Assembly: GCF_024006985.1 (NCBI RefSeq) | Contig: NZ_JAMXIB010000006.1 | Span: 179,237 to 243,236, forward strand | Reading direction: 5' to 3' | DNA length: 64,000 nucleotides | Source: Robiginitalea marina | Lineage (GTDB): Bacteria; Bacteroidota; Bacteroidia; Flavobacteriales; Flavobacteriaceae | Part shown: one piece after another, positions 8,335 through 16,994 of the stretch | Position numbering within the stretch: the first letter of the stretch is position 1 | How the letters are laid out: each line of letters opens with the position of its first letter | Position numbers and translations under genes: made by a program | Notes under the pieces: generated by a model | Database searches by the model: none | What the model was told of the DNA's origin: nothing | The model's input: only the letters and a program-made list of their open reading frames with translations

Positions 8335-9606
8335 ATGTTGCCATTACAAACCATCCGCGAAAGAGCCGAAGCACTGGCCATAGCCCTTGACAAACGGGGC
8401 CTTGATGCCCGCCCCCTGCTCTCCAGGGCCCTGGGGCTGGACCAGGAACGCAGGAACCTGCAAACCCGCCTGGACCAAACCCTGGCCGAAGCCAACCGGC
8501 TGTCGAAGGAGATTGGGGTCCTGTTCAAATCCGGAAAAGGGGAAGAAGCCCAGGCGCTTCGCGAAGAATCGGCCCGGCTGAAGGAGGTGGCAAAAGAGCT
8601 GCAGGACCAGTTGGGGACTGCCGCGGAAGCCCTGCAGGAAACCCTCTACCTGTTGCCCAACATCCCCCACGCTTCCGTGCGACCAGGGCAAAGCGAGGCC
8701 GACAACGAGGTTGTTTTCGAATCGGGGGAGATCCCCAAGCTGCCCGAAGGCGCCCAGCCCCACTGGGAACTCGCAAAGCAGTACGACCTGATCGATTTTG
8801 AACTGGGCGTAAAAATAACCGGGGCCGGCTTTCCGGTCTATAAAGGCAAGGGGGCCCGCCTGCAGCGTGCCCTGATCTCCTATTTTCTGGACTGCAATAC
8901 CGCAGCCGGGTATCAGGAACTCCAGGTCCCGCACCTGGTCAACGAAGCATCCGGGTATGGCACCGGCCAGCTCCCCGATAAGGAAGGGCAGATGTACCAG
9001 GTGCCGGAAGACGGCCTATACCTGATCCCCACAGCCGAGGTGCCGGTGACCAACCTGCTTCGGGACGTTATCCTGGACCGGTCGGAACTGCCCGTAAAAT
9101 ACACCGCCTATTCCCCCTGTTTCCGAAGGGAAGCCGGAAGTTACGGGGCCCACGTGCGCGGCCTGAACCGCCTGCACCAGTTTGACAAGGTGGAAATCGT
9201 AAGGGTGGAAGAACCTGAAAATTCCTATGCGGCCCTCGAGGCCATGGTGGAACATGTAAAGGGTATCCTGGATGCCCTCAGGCTGCCGTACCGCATCCTC
9301 AGGCTCTGCGGGGGGGACCTCGGGTTTACCTCAGCCCTTACCTACGATTTCGAAGTGTATTCCACCGCCCAGGAGCGCTGGCTGGAGGTCAGTTCGGTTT
9401 CCAATTTCGAAGCCTTCCAGGCCAACCGGCTCAAACTCCGATACCGCGATGCAGGGAACAAGCCGCAACTGGCCCATACCCTGAATGGCAGTGCCCTGGC
9501 CCTTCCCAGGATCCTGGCCGGGATCCTGGAAAACTACCAGGATGCGGAAGGGATCCGTATCCCGGAAGTCCTGGTGCCCTACACGGGCTTCGACCGCATA
9601 GGGTAA
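8335..9606 (+). CDS. serS: Seryl-tRNA synthetase
   Basis: 423 residues, the normal length for bacterial SerRS. It charges tRNA-Ser and tRNA-Sec with serine in the cytoplasm. The N-terminal tRNA-binding helical arm (about 30-105) is followed by the class II catalytic core, with motif 2 at FRREAGSYGAHVRGLNRLHQ and motif 3 at LNGSALALPRILAGILENYQ. The start fits the common MLPLQTIRE N-terminus. It has its own -7 box and heads a long plus-strand gene run. Confidence 0.97.
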   Translation: MLPLQTIRERAEALAIALDKRGLDARPLLSRALGLDQERRNLQTRLDQTLAEANRLSKEIGVLFKSGKGEEAQALREESARLKEVAKELQDQLGTAAEALQETLYLLPNIPHASVRPGQSEADNEVVFESGEIPKLPEGAQPHWELAKQYDLIDFELGVKITGAGFPVYKGKGARLQRALISYFLDCNTAAGYQELQVPHLVNEASGYGTGQLPDKEGQMYQVPEDGLYLIPTAEVPVTNLLRDVILDRSELPVKYTAYSPCFRREAGSYGAHVRGLNRLHQFDKVEIVRVEEPENSYAALEAMVEHVKGILDALRLPYRILRLCGGDLGFTSALTYDFEVYSTAQERWLEVSSVSNFEAFQANRLKLRYRDAGNKPQLAHTLNGSALALPRILAGILENYQDAEGIRIPEVLVPYTGFDRIG

Positions 9607-9657
9607 GGCCCGCCCACCCTTTTGAGATTCTTAACGCCGGGCAGGGCTTCAAGTTCG

Positions 9658-9665
9658 TATCTTTG
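9658..9665 (+). promoter_or_regulatory. -7 promoter box (TATCTTTG)
   Basis: An exact TAnnTTTG match 14 bases ahead of the GTG start of the TPR gene. No clear -33 TTTG is seen at the right distance. Confidence 0.6.
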
Positions 9666-9679
9666 CGAAAAGCCCTGTT

Positions 9680-11467
9680 GTGAAGCGTGCCCTTGCCTTA
9701 CTGCTTTTCCTCCTGGCCCTGCCCCCCCTGCAGGGACAGCAGGATTTTTTGGCCAAGCAGTATTACGCCGATGGCGAATTCGACAAGGCAGTGGTCTTTT
9801 ACGAAAAACTGGTAAGCGCCAACCCAAGGCGGATGGAGTATTTGGAACAGCTGGTCAGTTGCTACCACCAGCTCGAGCAGTACGATAAGGCGATTTCCAT
9901 GCTCCGGGAGCGGATTGAAAACGGGACGGCCCATCCCACAACGTACATCGACCTGGGGTACACCCATTTCCTTAAAGGAGACCCGCAGGAAGCGGAACGG
10001 TGGTACGAAAGCGGCATGGAACTCATAGAGGCCAACCCGGGCTACGGGTATATGCTGGGTTTTAAATTCCAGCGCTACACCCTGCTCGATTACGCCCTCC
10101 GGGCCTATCGGAGGGCCATGGAACTCAACCCGGAACTGGATTACAATACCCAGGTAGCCCGCATTTATGGGGAACAGGGGAACATCGGGGCCATGTTCGG
10201 GGCCTATCTCGACCTGATGGCCGAACGGGAAGCCATCAAGCCTAATGTGCTGCGCATCCTGGAGGATTTCGTCTCCACCGACCCCGGGGCAGAGAACAAT
10301 GTGCTGCTGAAACAGGCGCTGCTGGGCAGGGCCCAGGAAAACCCGGATCCGCTTTGGAATGAAGTCCTCAGCTGGCTCTTTGTGCGCCAGCAGCAATTTG
10401 GCAGTGCCCTGGTCCAGGAGAAAGCGCTGTACCGCCGCCTGGAAGGAGCAGGCCTCGACCGGCTATCCACCCTCGGCCGGATTGCAGAAGGCGCCGGCGA
10501 TTATACTGCCGCCCGGGCTGCCTTCGATTTCGTGGTAAAGGAAAGTTCGGACCCGGTGGCCCGCCTTAACGCCCAACTCCACCTTCTCGACATCACCCTG
10601 GAGGAGCGACCGGACCCCAACCTGAAACAGGTGCAAAAATCCTATGAAGACCTGATGGAGGCGTATGGGTACAATCCCGGTACCCTGCAACTGCAAATCA
10701 GTTATGCCAACTTCCTTACCTTCCGGCTGGGGGAGCCCCTGGAGGCTATCGCCATCCTCAAGAAAAGCCTGGAACTTCCCATCTCGAATTACACGGAGGG
10801 CTACCTGAAAACCACCCTTGGGGATGTGCTGGTCTATACCCGGTCCTTCAACGAGGCGCTGATCCTGTATTCCCAGGTACAGAAGCTCCTGAAAAACGAC
10901 GTGATGGGGCAACAGGCGCGCTTCAAGGTGGCCCAGACCAGCTTTTACAAAGGCGATTTTGAGTGGGCCCAGACCCAGTTGAAGGTACTGAGGAATTCCA
11001 CCTCCCAGCTCATTGCAAACGACGCCATGCAACTCAGTTTGGTCATTTCGGATAACTCCCTGGAAGATTCCACCCAGGCCGCCCTGCGCAAATACGCCCG
11101 GGCAGACCTGTTGGCCTATCAGCAAAATCGCAGGGAAGCCCTGGCCCTGCTCGATGAACTGCTGCTCCAACACAAAGGGGAACGCATCGAAGACGAAGCC
11201 CTGCTGATGCAGGGAAGGTTGTTGGAGGCCGAAGGGGACTACGCCGGGGCGCGCTTCAGCTATCTTAAAATCATTGAATTCTACGGGCAGGACATCCTTG
11301 CCGATGATGCGCATTTTGCCCTGGGGGAACTTTACCGTACCCGCCTGGGGGAACCCGAAAAAGCCATGGAACAGTATCAGGAAATCCTGTTCCGCTACCA
11401 GGACAGCTATTATTTCCCGGAAGCCCGAAAACAATTCCGAACCCTCCGGGGTGACCCGGTCCAGTAA
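9680..11467 (+). CDS. Secreted tetratricopeptide-repeat protein
   Basis: 595 residues, GTG start just after a -7 box. A signal peptide (MKRALALLLFLLALPPLQG, then Q-Q) is followed by TPR-like helical repeats along the whole length, for example EFDKAVVFYEKLVSANPR and GDPQEAERWYESGMELI, ending in the BamD/YbgF-like unit GEPEKAMEQYQEILFRYQDS. It is probably a periplasmic scaffold. It sits between serS and the DUF4286 gene. No catalytic motif is visible, and the partner is unknown. Confidence 0.8.
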   Translation: MKRALALLLFLLALPPLQGQQDFLAKQYYADGEFDKAVVFYEKLVSANPRRMEYLEQLVSCYHQLEQYDKAISMLRERIENGTAHPTTYIDLGYTHFLKGDPQEAERWYESGMELIEANPGYGYMLGFKFQRYTLLDYALRAYRRAMELNPELDYNTQVARIYGEQGNIGAMFGAYLDLMAEREAIKPNVLRILEDFVSTDPGAENNVLLKQALLGRAQENPDPLWNEVLSWLFVRQQQFGSALVQEKALYRRLEGAGLDRLSTLGRIAEGAGDYTAARAAFDFVVKESSDPVARLNAQLHLLDITLEERPDPNLKQVQKSYEDLMEAYGYNPGTLQLQISYANFLTFRLGEPLEAIAILKKSLELPISNYTEGYLKTTLGDVLVYTRSFNEALILYSQVQKLLKNDVMGQQARFKVAQTSFYKGDFEWAQTQLKVLRNSTSQLIANDAMQLSLVISDNSLEDSTQAALRKYARADLLAYQQNRREALALLDELLLQHKGERIEDEALLMQGRLLEAEGDYAGARFSYLKIIEFYGQDILADDAHFALGELYRTRLGEPEKAMEQYQEILFRYQDSYYFPEARKQFRTLRGDPVQ

Positions 11468-11491
11468 CCTGCAAGCCAAATAGCCCCGACC

Positions 11492-11803
11492 ATGTATATC
11501 TACAATGTAACCGTCCATGTCGCCCACCCCATCCGGGATGCCTGGCTGGAGTGGATGCGGCACACCCACATCCCCCAGATGCTTGCCACCGGAAAATTCA
11601 ATGAGGCCCGGCTTTGCAGAGTCCTTTCGGAAGAACAGACCGGGGGGGTTACCTACGCCGTCCAGTACCGGACGGAGCACCGGGAACTCCTCGAACGGTA
11701 TTACCGGGAAGACGCCCCCCGCCTTAGGCGGGAAAGCGAAGAACGTTTCGGCGACCAGTGCCTGGCCTTCCGCACCGAACTGGAACTCATCAGCGAGCAC
11801 TGA
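11492..11803 (+). CDS. DUF4286 family protein
   Basis: 103 residues starting MYIYNVTVHVAHPIRDAWLE, the hallmark N-terminus of DUF4286. The protein has a ferredoxin-like/stress-response dimeric alpha-beta barrel look (WLEWMRHTHIPQMLATGKF). The function is not known. It starts 24 bases after the TPR gene, and its TGA overlaps the next ATG (TGATG). Confidence 0.85.
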   Translation: MYIYNVTVHVAHPIRDAWLEWMRHTHIPQMLATGKFNEARLCRVLSEEQTGGVTYAVQYRTEHRELLERYYREDAPRLRRESEERFGDQCLAFRTELELISEH

Positions 11804-12132
11804 TGGCCGGTGAACAGGAATTCCTCTTTGCCTATGGCACCCTGTTGGAAAACCGGGTGCAACAGGCGGTCTTCGGCCGCCTGATAGAAGGGGAGCCCGA
11901 TATCCTCCCCGGGTACGAAAAGCAGGATGGCATGGTGCTGGGGACCTATCCGGGCCTGTTCCGTGCCCCGGGCACGAAGGGCCGGGTAGCCGGCAGGCGG
12001 CTGCCCCTTACGGCAGGGGAGTTCCGGCAGGCCGATGCCTATGAAGGGGCCCTTTACCGCAGGGCCTACCTGGAACTGGCCTCAGGGCACAGGGCCTGGG
12101 TATACCTCCCTGTGGCAAACACTGCATTATGA
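11803..12132 (+). CDS. Gamma-glutamylcyclotransferase-like (AIG2-type) protein
   Basis: 109 residues from the ATG at 11803. The open frame extends upstream into the previous gene, but only this ATG gives the family start: FAYGTLL (9-15), the substrate loop of the GGCT fold, stands near the N-terminus. A conserved acidic residue follows in AYEGALYRR (Glu), the likely general base position. The family acts on gamma-glutamyl amines or peptides; the real substrate here is unknown. Start and stop overlap both neighbours by 1-4 bases. Confidence 0.8.
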   Translation: MAGEQEFLFAYGTLLENRVQQAVFGRLIEGEPDILPGYEKQDGMVLGTYPGLFRAPGTKGRVAGRRLPLTAGEFRQADAYEGALYRRAYLELASGHRAWVYLPVANTAL

Positions 12133-12989
12133 GAAAAAAAAGCGACAGGTCGACCGGAAGAAAACCCGCGGGAAAAAAAGACCCGGCAGGGGTCCGTCCA
12201 AAAAAACAGCTCGGCCAGCATTTCCTGACAGACCTTGGCATTGCCCGAAAAATCGCCGGCACCCTTTCCCTGGAGGCGACCTCTAACGTAGTTGAAATAG
12301 GGCCGGGCACAGGGGTATTGACCCGCCTGTTGCTGGAACGGCCCGTAAGCCTGCTGGCAGTGGAACTCGACCCGGAAGCCGCGGGCTACCTGCAGCATTC
12401 CTTTATCCCCGGCCTTGCCGGACAGGAGCTCCCCTACCAAAGCTTCGAAGTACTGCAGGCCGATTTCCTCAGGATGGACCTGGAAGGCCTTTTCCCCGGC
12501 GAACCCTTCGCCATCACGGGGAATTTCCCTTATAATATATCCACCCAAATCGTCTTCCGTTTACTGGAAGCCCGTGCCCGTGTCCCCGAATTCAGCGGGA
12601 TGTTCCAGAAGGAGGTTGCCGAACGGATCTGTGCAGGCCCGGGGAGCAAAGCCTACGGCATCCTTTCGGTTTTGGTGCAGGCCTATTACGAGGCCACCTA
12701 TTGTTTTACCGTCCCGCCCGATGTATTCCACCCTCCCCCCAAGGTCGACTCCGGGGTCCTGTACCTGAACCGGAAAGCCATCTCCCTGCCGGGCCTGGAT
12801 GAAGCCTTTTTTTTCCGCCTCGTGAAAACGGCCTTCAACCAGCGGCGCAAAACCCTCCGCAACAGCCTTAAGGGCCTTGGCCTTTCCGATAATCTAAAAG
12901 AAGATGCTATCTTTGACAGGCGCCCCGAACAACTGAGCGTTACAGAATTCATCGCCCTTTCAAAGAGAATCTCGGATGATCCCGTTTAA
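12129..12989 (+). CDS. rsmA: 16S rRNA dimethyladenosine transferase
   Basis: 286 residues; dimethylates A1518 and A1519 of 16S rRNA using SAM during 30S assembly. A basic N-terminal extension of about 25 residues (KSDRSTGRKPAGKKD) precedes the usual KKQLGQHFLTD motif. The SAM-binding motif is VVEIGPGTGVLT and the catalytic motif is NFPYNIS (normally NLPYN). The C-terminal helical domain is complete. Its ATG overlaps the upstream stop, and its 3' end overlaps mgtE by 14 bases. Confidence 0.95.
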   Translation: MRKKSDRSTGRKPAGKKDPAGVRPKKQLGQHFLTDLGIARKIAGTLSLEATSNVVEIGPGTGVLTRLLLERPVSLLAVELDPEAAGYLQHSFIPGLAGQELPYQSFEVLQADFLRMDLEGLFPGEPFAITGNFPYNISTQIVFRLLEARARVPEFSGMFQKEVAERICAGPGSKAYGILSVLVQAYYEATYCFTVPPDVFHPPPKVDSGVLYLNRKAISLPGLDEAFFFRLVKTAFNQRRKTLRNSLKGLGLSDNLKEDAIFDRRPEQLSVTEFIALSKRISDDPV

Positions 12990-14331
12990 ACTGACCGAGG
13001 AGCTGCTCAGTGAAATCGAACAGCTCATCGACGACCGCCAGGATGATGCCCTCCATACCATGATGGAGGAGGTCCACTATGCGGATATCGCCGAGATCAT
13101 CAATGAACTGAACGAGGACCAGGCCACCTACCTTATCAAGCTCCTCGACAGCGGTAAAACTTCAGACGTCCTTACCGAACTGGATGAGGATGTGCGCGAA
13201 GCCATCCTGGGGAACCTCTCTTCCAAGGAAATCGCCGGGGAGCTGGAGGAACTCGATACGGACGATGCGGCCGACATCATTGCCGAACTCCCAAGGGAAA
13301 TCGTGCAGGAGGTCATTTCGGAAATCACCGACCGGGAACATGCCCGCGATATCGTGGACCTGCTCCGCTATGACGAGAATTCGGCCGGGGGGCTTATGGC
13401 CAAGGAACTGGTAAAGGTCAATGAGAACTGGACCGTGCTCACCTGCGTGCGGGAAATGCGGCACCAGGCCGAAAACGTCACCCGGGTACATTCCATCTAC
13501 GTGGTCGACGACGAAGGCATCCTGAAAGGGCGCCTGTCGCTGAAAGACCTGCTGACTGCTTCTACCAAAGCACCCATCCGGGAGGTGTACATCCCGAAAG
13601 TGGATTTTGTGAATGTGAATGAAAAACCGGAGGAGGTGGCCAAAATCATGTCGAAGTACGACCTCGAGGCCATCCCCGTGGTGGACGAGATCGGGCGCCT
13701 GGTAGGCCGCATTACCATTGACGACATCGTGGACGTGATCCGTGAGGAAGCCGACAAGGACTACCAGCTGGCGGCGGGGATTTCCCAGGACGTGGAAGCC
13801 GACGACAGCATCTGGGAACTCACCCGGGCCCGGCTGCCCTGGTTGTTCCTGGGCCTGGTGGGCGGGGTCGGGGCGGCTGCCATTATGGGTGGCTTTGAAT
13901 CCCTGATCAGCCAGCATGCCATCCTCTTTTTCTTTACGCCCCTGATCGCGGCCATGGCGGGTAACGTGGGGGTGCAGTCGAGCGCAATCATCGTGCAGGG
14001 TCTGGCCAATGACGACCTCAAGGGGAGCATTACCCAGAGGCTGGTGAAGGAAATGATGCTGGCAGCCCTGAACGGGTTAATCCTGGCGGCCGTTCTGCTG
14101 CTCTTTACCTGGTTCTGGAAGGGGAACCTCCCAACGGCCCTTGCCATTTCGATCTCCCTGATTGCCGTAATTGTAGTGGCGGGGATCGTGGGTACCTTTA
14201 TCCCCCTTTTCCTGCACAGGAGGGGCATCGACCCGGCCATCGCCACGGGGCCGTTCATCACCACGAGTAATGATATTTTCGGGATCCTGATCTACTTCTG
14301 GATTGCCAAACTGCTGCTGGGCATCGGATAG
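12976..14331 (+). CDS. mgtE: Magnesium transporter MgtE
   Basis: 451 residues with the full MgtE layout: an acidic superhelical N domain (1-125, with repeated DTDDAADIIAEL-like units), two CBS domains (about 130-255), and five membrane helices (285-450) including the Mg-channel signature AMAGNVGVQSSAIIVQGLA. It lets Mg2+ into the cell and is gated by Mg binding in the cytoplasmic part. It is translationally coupled to rsmA through a 14-base overlap. Confidence 0.95.
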   Translation: MIPFKLTEELLSEIEQLIDDRQDDALHTMMEEVHYADIAEIINELNEDQATYLIKLLDSGKTSDVLTELDEDVREAILGNLSSKEIAGELEELDTDDAADIIAELPREIVQEVISEITDREHARDIVDLLRYDENSAGGLMAKELVKVNENWTVLTCVREMRHQAENVTRVHSIYVVDDEGILKGRLSLKDLLTASTKAPIREVYIPKVDFVNVNEKPEEVAKIMSKYDLEAIPVVDEIGRLVGRITIDDIVDVIREEADKDYQLAAGISQDVEADDSIWELTRARLPWLFLGLVGGVGAAAIMGGFESLISQHAILFFFTPLIAAMAGNVGVQSSAIIVQGLANDDLKGSITQRLVKEMMLAALNGLILAAVLLLFTWFWKGNLPTALAISISLIAVIVVAGIVGTFIPLFLHRRGIDPAIATGPFITTSNDIFGILIYFWIAKLLLGIG

Positions 14332-14360
14332 GGCCCGGCAGGCGTAAAACCCATACCGCT

Positions 14361-15323
14361 GTGTCAACCCCAAAAGTACTCCACCTTGACGAAAACCACC
14401 CCTTCCTGCTGCAGGGGCTGGAACAACTCGGCTTCGAGAACCACCTCGACTACACCGGAACCCGGGAAACCATCCTTGGCAAAATCGGTCACTACCAGGG
14501 ACTGGTGTTGCGCAGCCGGATGCCCGTGGACCGGGAACTCCTCGACCGGGCCACTGAGCTGAAATTCATTGGGCGGGTCGGGGCAGGCCTGGAAAACATC
14601 GACGTGGCCTATGCCCGGGAAAAAGGGATTTACCTGGCTGCCGCCCCGGAAGGAAACCGGACCGCTGTGGGGGAGCATACCCTGGGCATGCTGCTCGCCC
14701 TGTTCAACAAGCTTCATACGGCCGATGCCGAGGTACGGAGGGGGCTCTGGAGGAGGGAAGAAAACCGCGGCTGCGAAATAGAGGGGAAAACCATCGGCAT
14801 TATCGGGTATGGGCACATGGGCAAGGCTTTTGCCCGCCGCCTGAGGGGTTTTGATGCCGAGGTGATCTGCTATGATATTGTCGGGGGGGTTGGCAACGAG
14901 GATGCGCGGCAGGTGGGCATCCTGGAGCTGCGGAAAAAGGCCGATGTGATAAGCCTCCATGTCCCGGAAACCCCGGAAACCATCAGCATGGTCGATGAAG
15001 CCTTCATCAACGCCTTCCAAAAACCCTTCTGGCTGCTAAACACGGCCCGGGGAAAATGCGTGCGCACTGCAGACCTGGTACAGGCCCTGCGCAGGGGAAA
15101 GGTGCTCGGGGCTGGGCTCGATGTGCTCGAATATGAGAAAAGCTCTTTTGAATCGCTCTTTAAGGAAGGGGAAATGCCGGAGGACTTCCGGTACCTCATC
15201 GAAGCCCCGAACGTCCTGTTGAGCCCTCATATCGCAGGGTGGACCCTGGAAAGCAAGGAAAAGCTGGCGCGAACCCTGGTGGTGAAAATTAGGGAACACT
15301 TTTCCTATCTTTCAGGAAACTAA
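14361..15323 (+). CDS. D-isomer-specific 2-hydroxyacid dehydrogenase (phosphoglycerate dehydrogenase-like)
   Basis: 320 residues, GTG start. The NAD-binding motif is GYGHMG (149-154), with catalytic Arg230 in NTARG and His290 in SPHIAGWT; an acidic residue lies near 257. It resembles the short serA-type enzymes without an ACT domain. These oxidise a D-2-hydroxyacid such as 3-phosphoglycerate, but no serC lies nearby, so the substrate is open. It follows mgtE by 29 bases. Confidence 0.85.
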   Translation: MSTPKVLHLDENHPFLLQGLEQLGFENHLDYTGTRETILGKIGHYQGLVLRSRMPVDRELLDRATELKFIGRVGAGLENIDVAYAREKGIYLAAAPEGNRTAVGEHTLGMLLALFNKLHTADAEVRRGLWRREENRGCEIEGKTIGIIGYGHMGKAFARRLRGFDAEVICYDIVGGVGNEDARQVGILELRKKADVISLHVPETPETISMVDEAFINAFQKPFWLLNTARGKCVRTADLVQALRRGKVLGAGLDVLEYEKSSFESLFKEGEMPEDFRYLIEAPNVLLSPHIAGWTLESKEKLARTLVVKIREHFSYLSGN

Positions 15324-15357
15324 GCCCCCGGCAAAGGCCGGAAGTGGCATCCGCCTT

Positions 15358-16257
15358 ATGAAAAATATCCTGTTGATCCCTGCCCTGCTCCTGTGTGCGG
15401 GAAGCCTTGCCCAGGGCAAGGACCGTCCCCTGTTTGTGAGGGACAGCCTCTTCCAAACCCTTTCGGAGCGCTGGGAAATCGATCCTGAACACTATTTGGG
15501 AAACTTCCGGATCACCCCGTACAAACCTACCTATATCGTGCTTACCCGGTGGACTTCTGACACCAACCGGCAGCCGGCGAGTTTCAATCCCGACTATGTC
15601 GCAGAATCCCCCCTGGACCTCAATGCCACGGAACTGCGCTTCCAGATCAGCTTCAAGACCAAAATCATCAGGAGCTTCCTTCTGAGGAACCTCGATTTAT
15701 GGGTAGCCTATACACAGAAGTCCCACTGGCAGGTGTATAATGCGGAAACCTCCCGCCCTTTTCGGGAAACCAATTATGAACCGGAATTGATCCTCAATTA
15801 CGGCATGAGGGTCCCTGTGCTGGGTTTTGACCTCAGGATGGCCGGCCTTTCTTTCACCCACCAGTCCAACGGCCGGTCCCTCCCCCTTTCCCGAAGCTGG
15901 AACCGCATCATCTTCCATCTGGCCATGGAACGCGAAAACTGGCAAGTGACCCTAAGGCCCTGGATCCGCATCCCGGATTCGGATGATGAAAACCCGCTGA
16001 TCGAGGACTATTACGGCCGGATGGAAGGAATCGTGACCCGCCAGCTGGGGAACCACCTGATTACCCTGGAGGGAACCCACTCCCTGAGGTTTGGTCCTGA
16101 CAACCGGGGCAGCCTGCGCCTGGGCTGGGTCTTCCCCATCGATGGGTTCCTCAGGGGGCATATTGAAGTCTTTGAAGGATACGGGGAAACCCTCATCGAT
16201 TATAACCACCGGCAATTTACCATAGGGCTGGGGTTATCCCTGGTGGAATGGCGTTAA
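15358..16257 (+). CDS. pldA: Outer membrane phospholipase A (OMPLA)
   Basis: 299 residues with a signal peptide (MKNILLIPALLLCAGSLAQG) and a 12-strand beta-barrel pattern ending in the aromatic-capped strand LGLSLVEWR. The catalytic triad is visible as THQSNG (H168, S170) and N182 in RSWNRI. It hydrolyses phospholipid acyl esters in the outer leaflet when the membrane is disturbed and is Ca-dependent in the family. It is 34 bases from the dehydrogenase gene and probably ends this unit. Confidence 0.93.
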   Translation: MKNILLIPALLLCAGSLAQGKDRPLFVRDSLFQTLSERWEIDPEHYLGNFRITPYKPTYIVLTRWTSDTNRQPASFNPDYVAESPLDLNATELRFQISFKTKIIRSFLLRNLDLWVAYTQKSHWQVYNAETSRPFRETNYEPELILNYGMRVPVLGFDLRMAGLSFTHQSNGRSLPLSRSWNRIIFHLAMERENWQVTLRPWIRIPDSDDENPLIEDYYGRMEGIVTRQLGNHLITLEGTHSLRFGPDNRGSLRLGWVFPIDGFLRGHIEVFEGYGETLIDYNHRQFTIGLGLSLVEWR

Positions 16258-16402
16258 TTTAAGCCGGTTGTTTTCCCTCGCATGCAAGCTTTTCCTGCTA
16301 CCCTTCCAGGCCGGGTTAAATAACGGTTAAGAACAGGACGGGGTTTCAGGAATAGAAATATTTTTCTACATTGTATGGGAAATCAACCAATCATACACCA
16401 CC

Positions 16403-16924
16403 ATGTCAGACGAAAAGAAAGACCTGGGCGATCAGGCCGAAGAAGCCTTCGACAAAGCCCGGGAAAAAGCCAAAGAAATCAAGGACGAAGCCAAAGATAA
16501 GGCCGAAGAGCTCAAGGGCGAAGCCCGGGAGACCTTCGAAAAAGCAAAGGAAAAAGCCAGGGAATTCAAGGAGGAGGCCAAAGAAACAGGCAGTGAATTC
16601 AAGAAGGAAACCAAAAAGACGGCCGAGGAGTTCCGGGAGGGCCTTCGCAGCGCCGGGGGCGACAACAAGAAAATCCTGGCCGGAATCCTTGGCATCGTAG
16701 TCGGTTGGGCAGGGGTACACAAGTTCGTCCTGGGGTACCAGAAGGAGGGGATCATCTTACTGGTGATTTCCATTGTGGGCTTCGTGCTGAGCTGTATCGG
16801 CATCGGGGTTTTCCTGGTCTGGGCCACCGCCCTGATAGGCCTCATTGAGGGCATCATCTACCTGACCAAATCAGACGAGGAATTCTATAACACCTATCAG
16901 GTGGGCCGCAAACCCTGGTTCTGA
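16403..16924 (+). CDS. TM2-domain protein with long charged coiled-coil N-terminus
   Basis: 173 residues. Residues 1-82 are a highly charged Lys/Glu/Ala helix with an 11-residue-like period (DKAREKAKEIKDEAKDKAEE), like LEA or YtxH-type proteins. Residues 90-160 are a TM2 domain: two membrane helices with the connecting turn GWAGVHKFVLGYQKEGI. It is expected in the inner membrane with the coil on one side. It stands alone, 145 bases after pldA, so it probably has its own promoter. The fusion of a hydrophilic stress-type coil to TM2 suggests envelope stress, but this is a guess. Confidence 0.8.
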   Translation: MSDEKKDLGDQAEEAFDKAREKAKEIKDEAKDKAEELKGEARETFEKAKEKAREFKEEAKETGSEFKKETKKTAEEFREGLRSAGGDNKKILAGILGIVVGWAGVHKFVLGYQKEGIILLVISIVGFVLSCIGIGVFLVWATALIGLIEGIIYLTKSDEEFYNTYQVGRKPWF

Positions 16925-16994
16925 CCGGGGGAAACACCATTGTATTTCAACAGGCACAGGGCACAGGGGATTCAGATAAGGGCATACAAGCCCT

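Noticed and set aside
6800..8374. 524-residue minus-strand ORF opposite the HTTM gene
   Set aside because: Low-complexity Gly/Pro/Gln-rich shadow of the plus-strand gene in high-GC sequence; the HTTM reading has clear family motifs.
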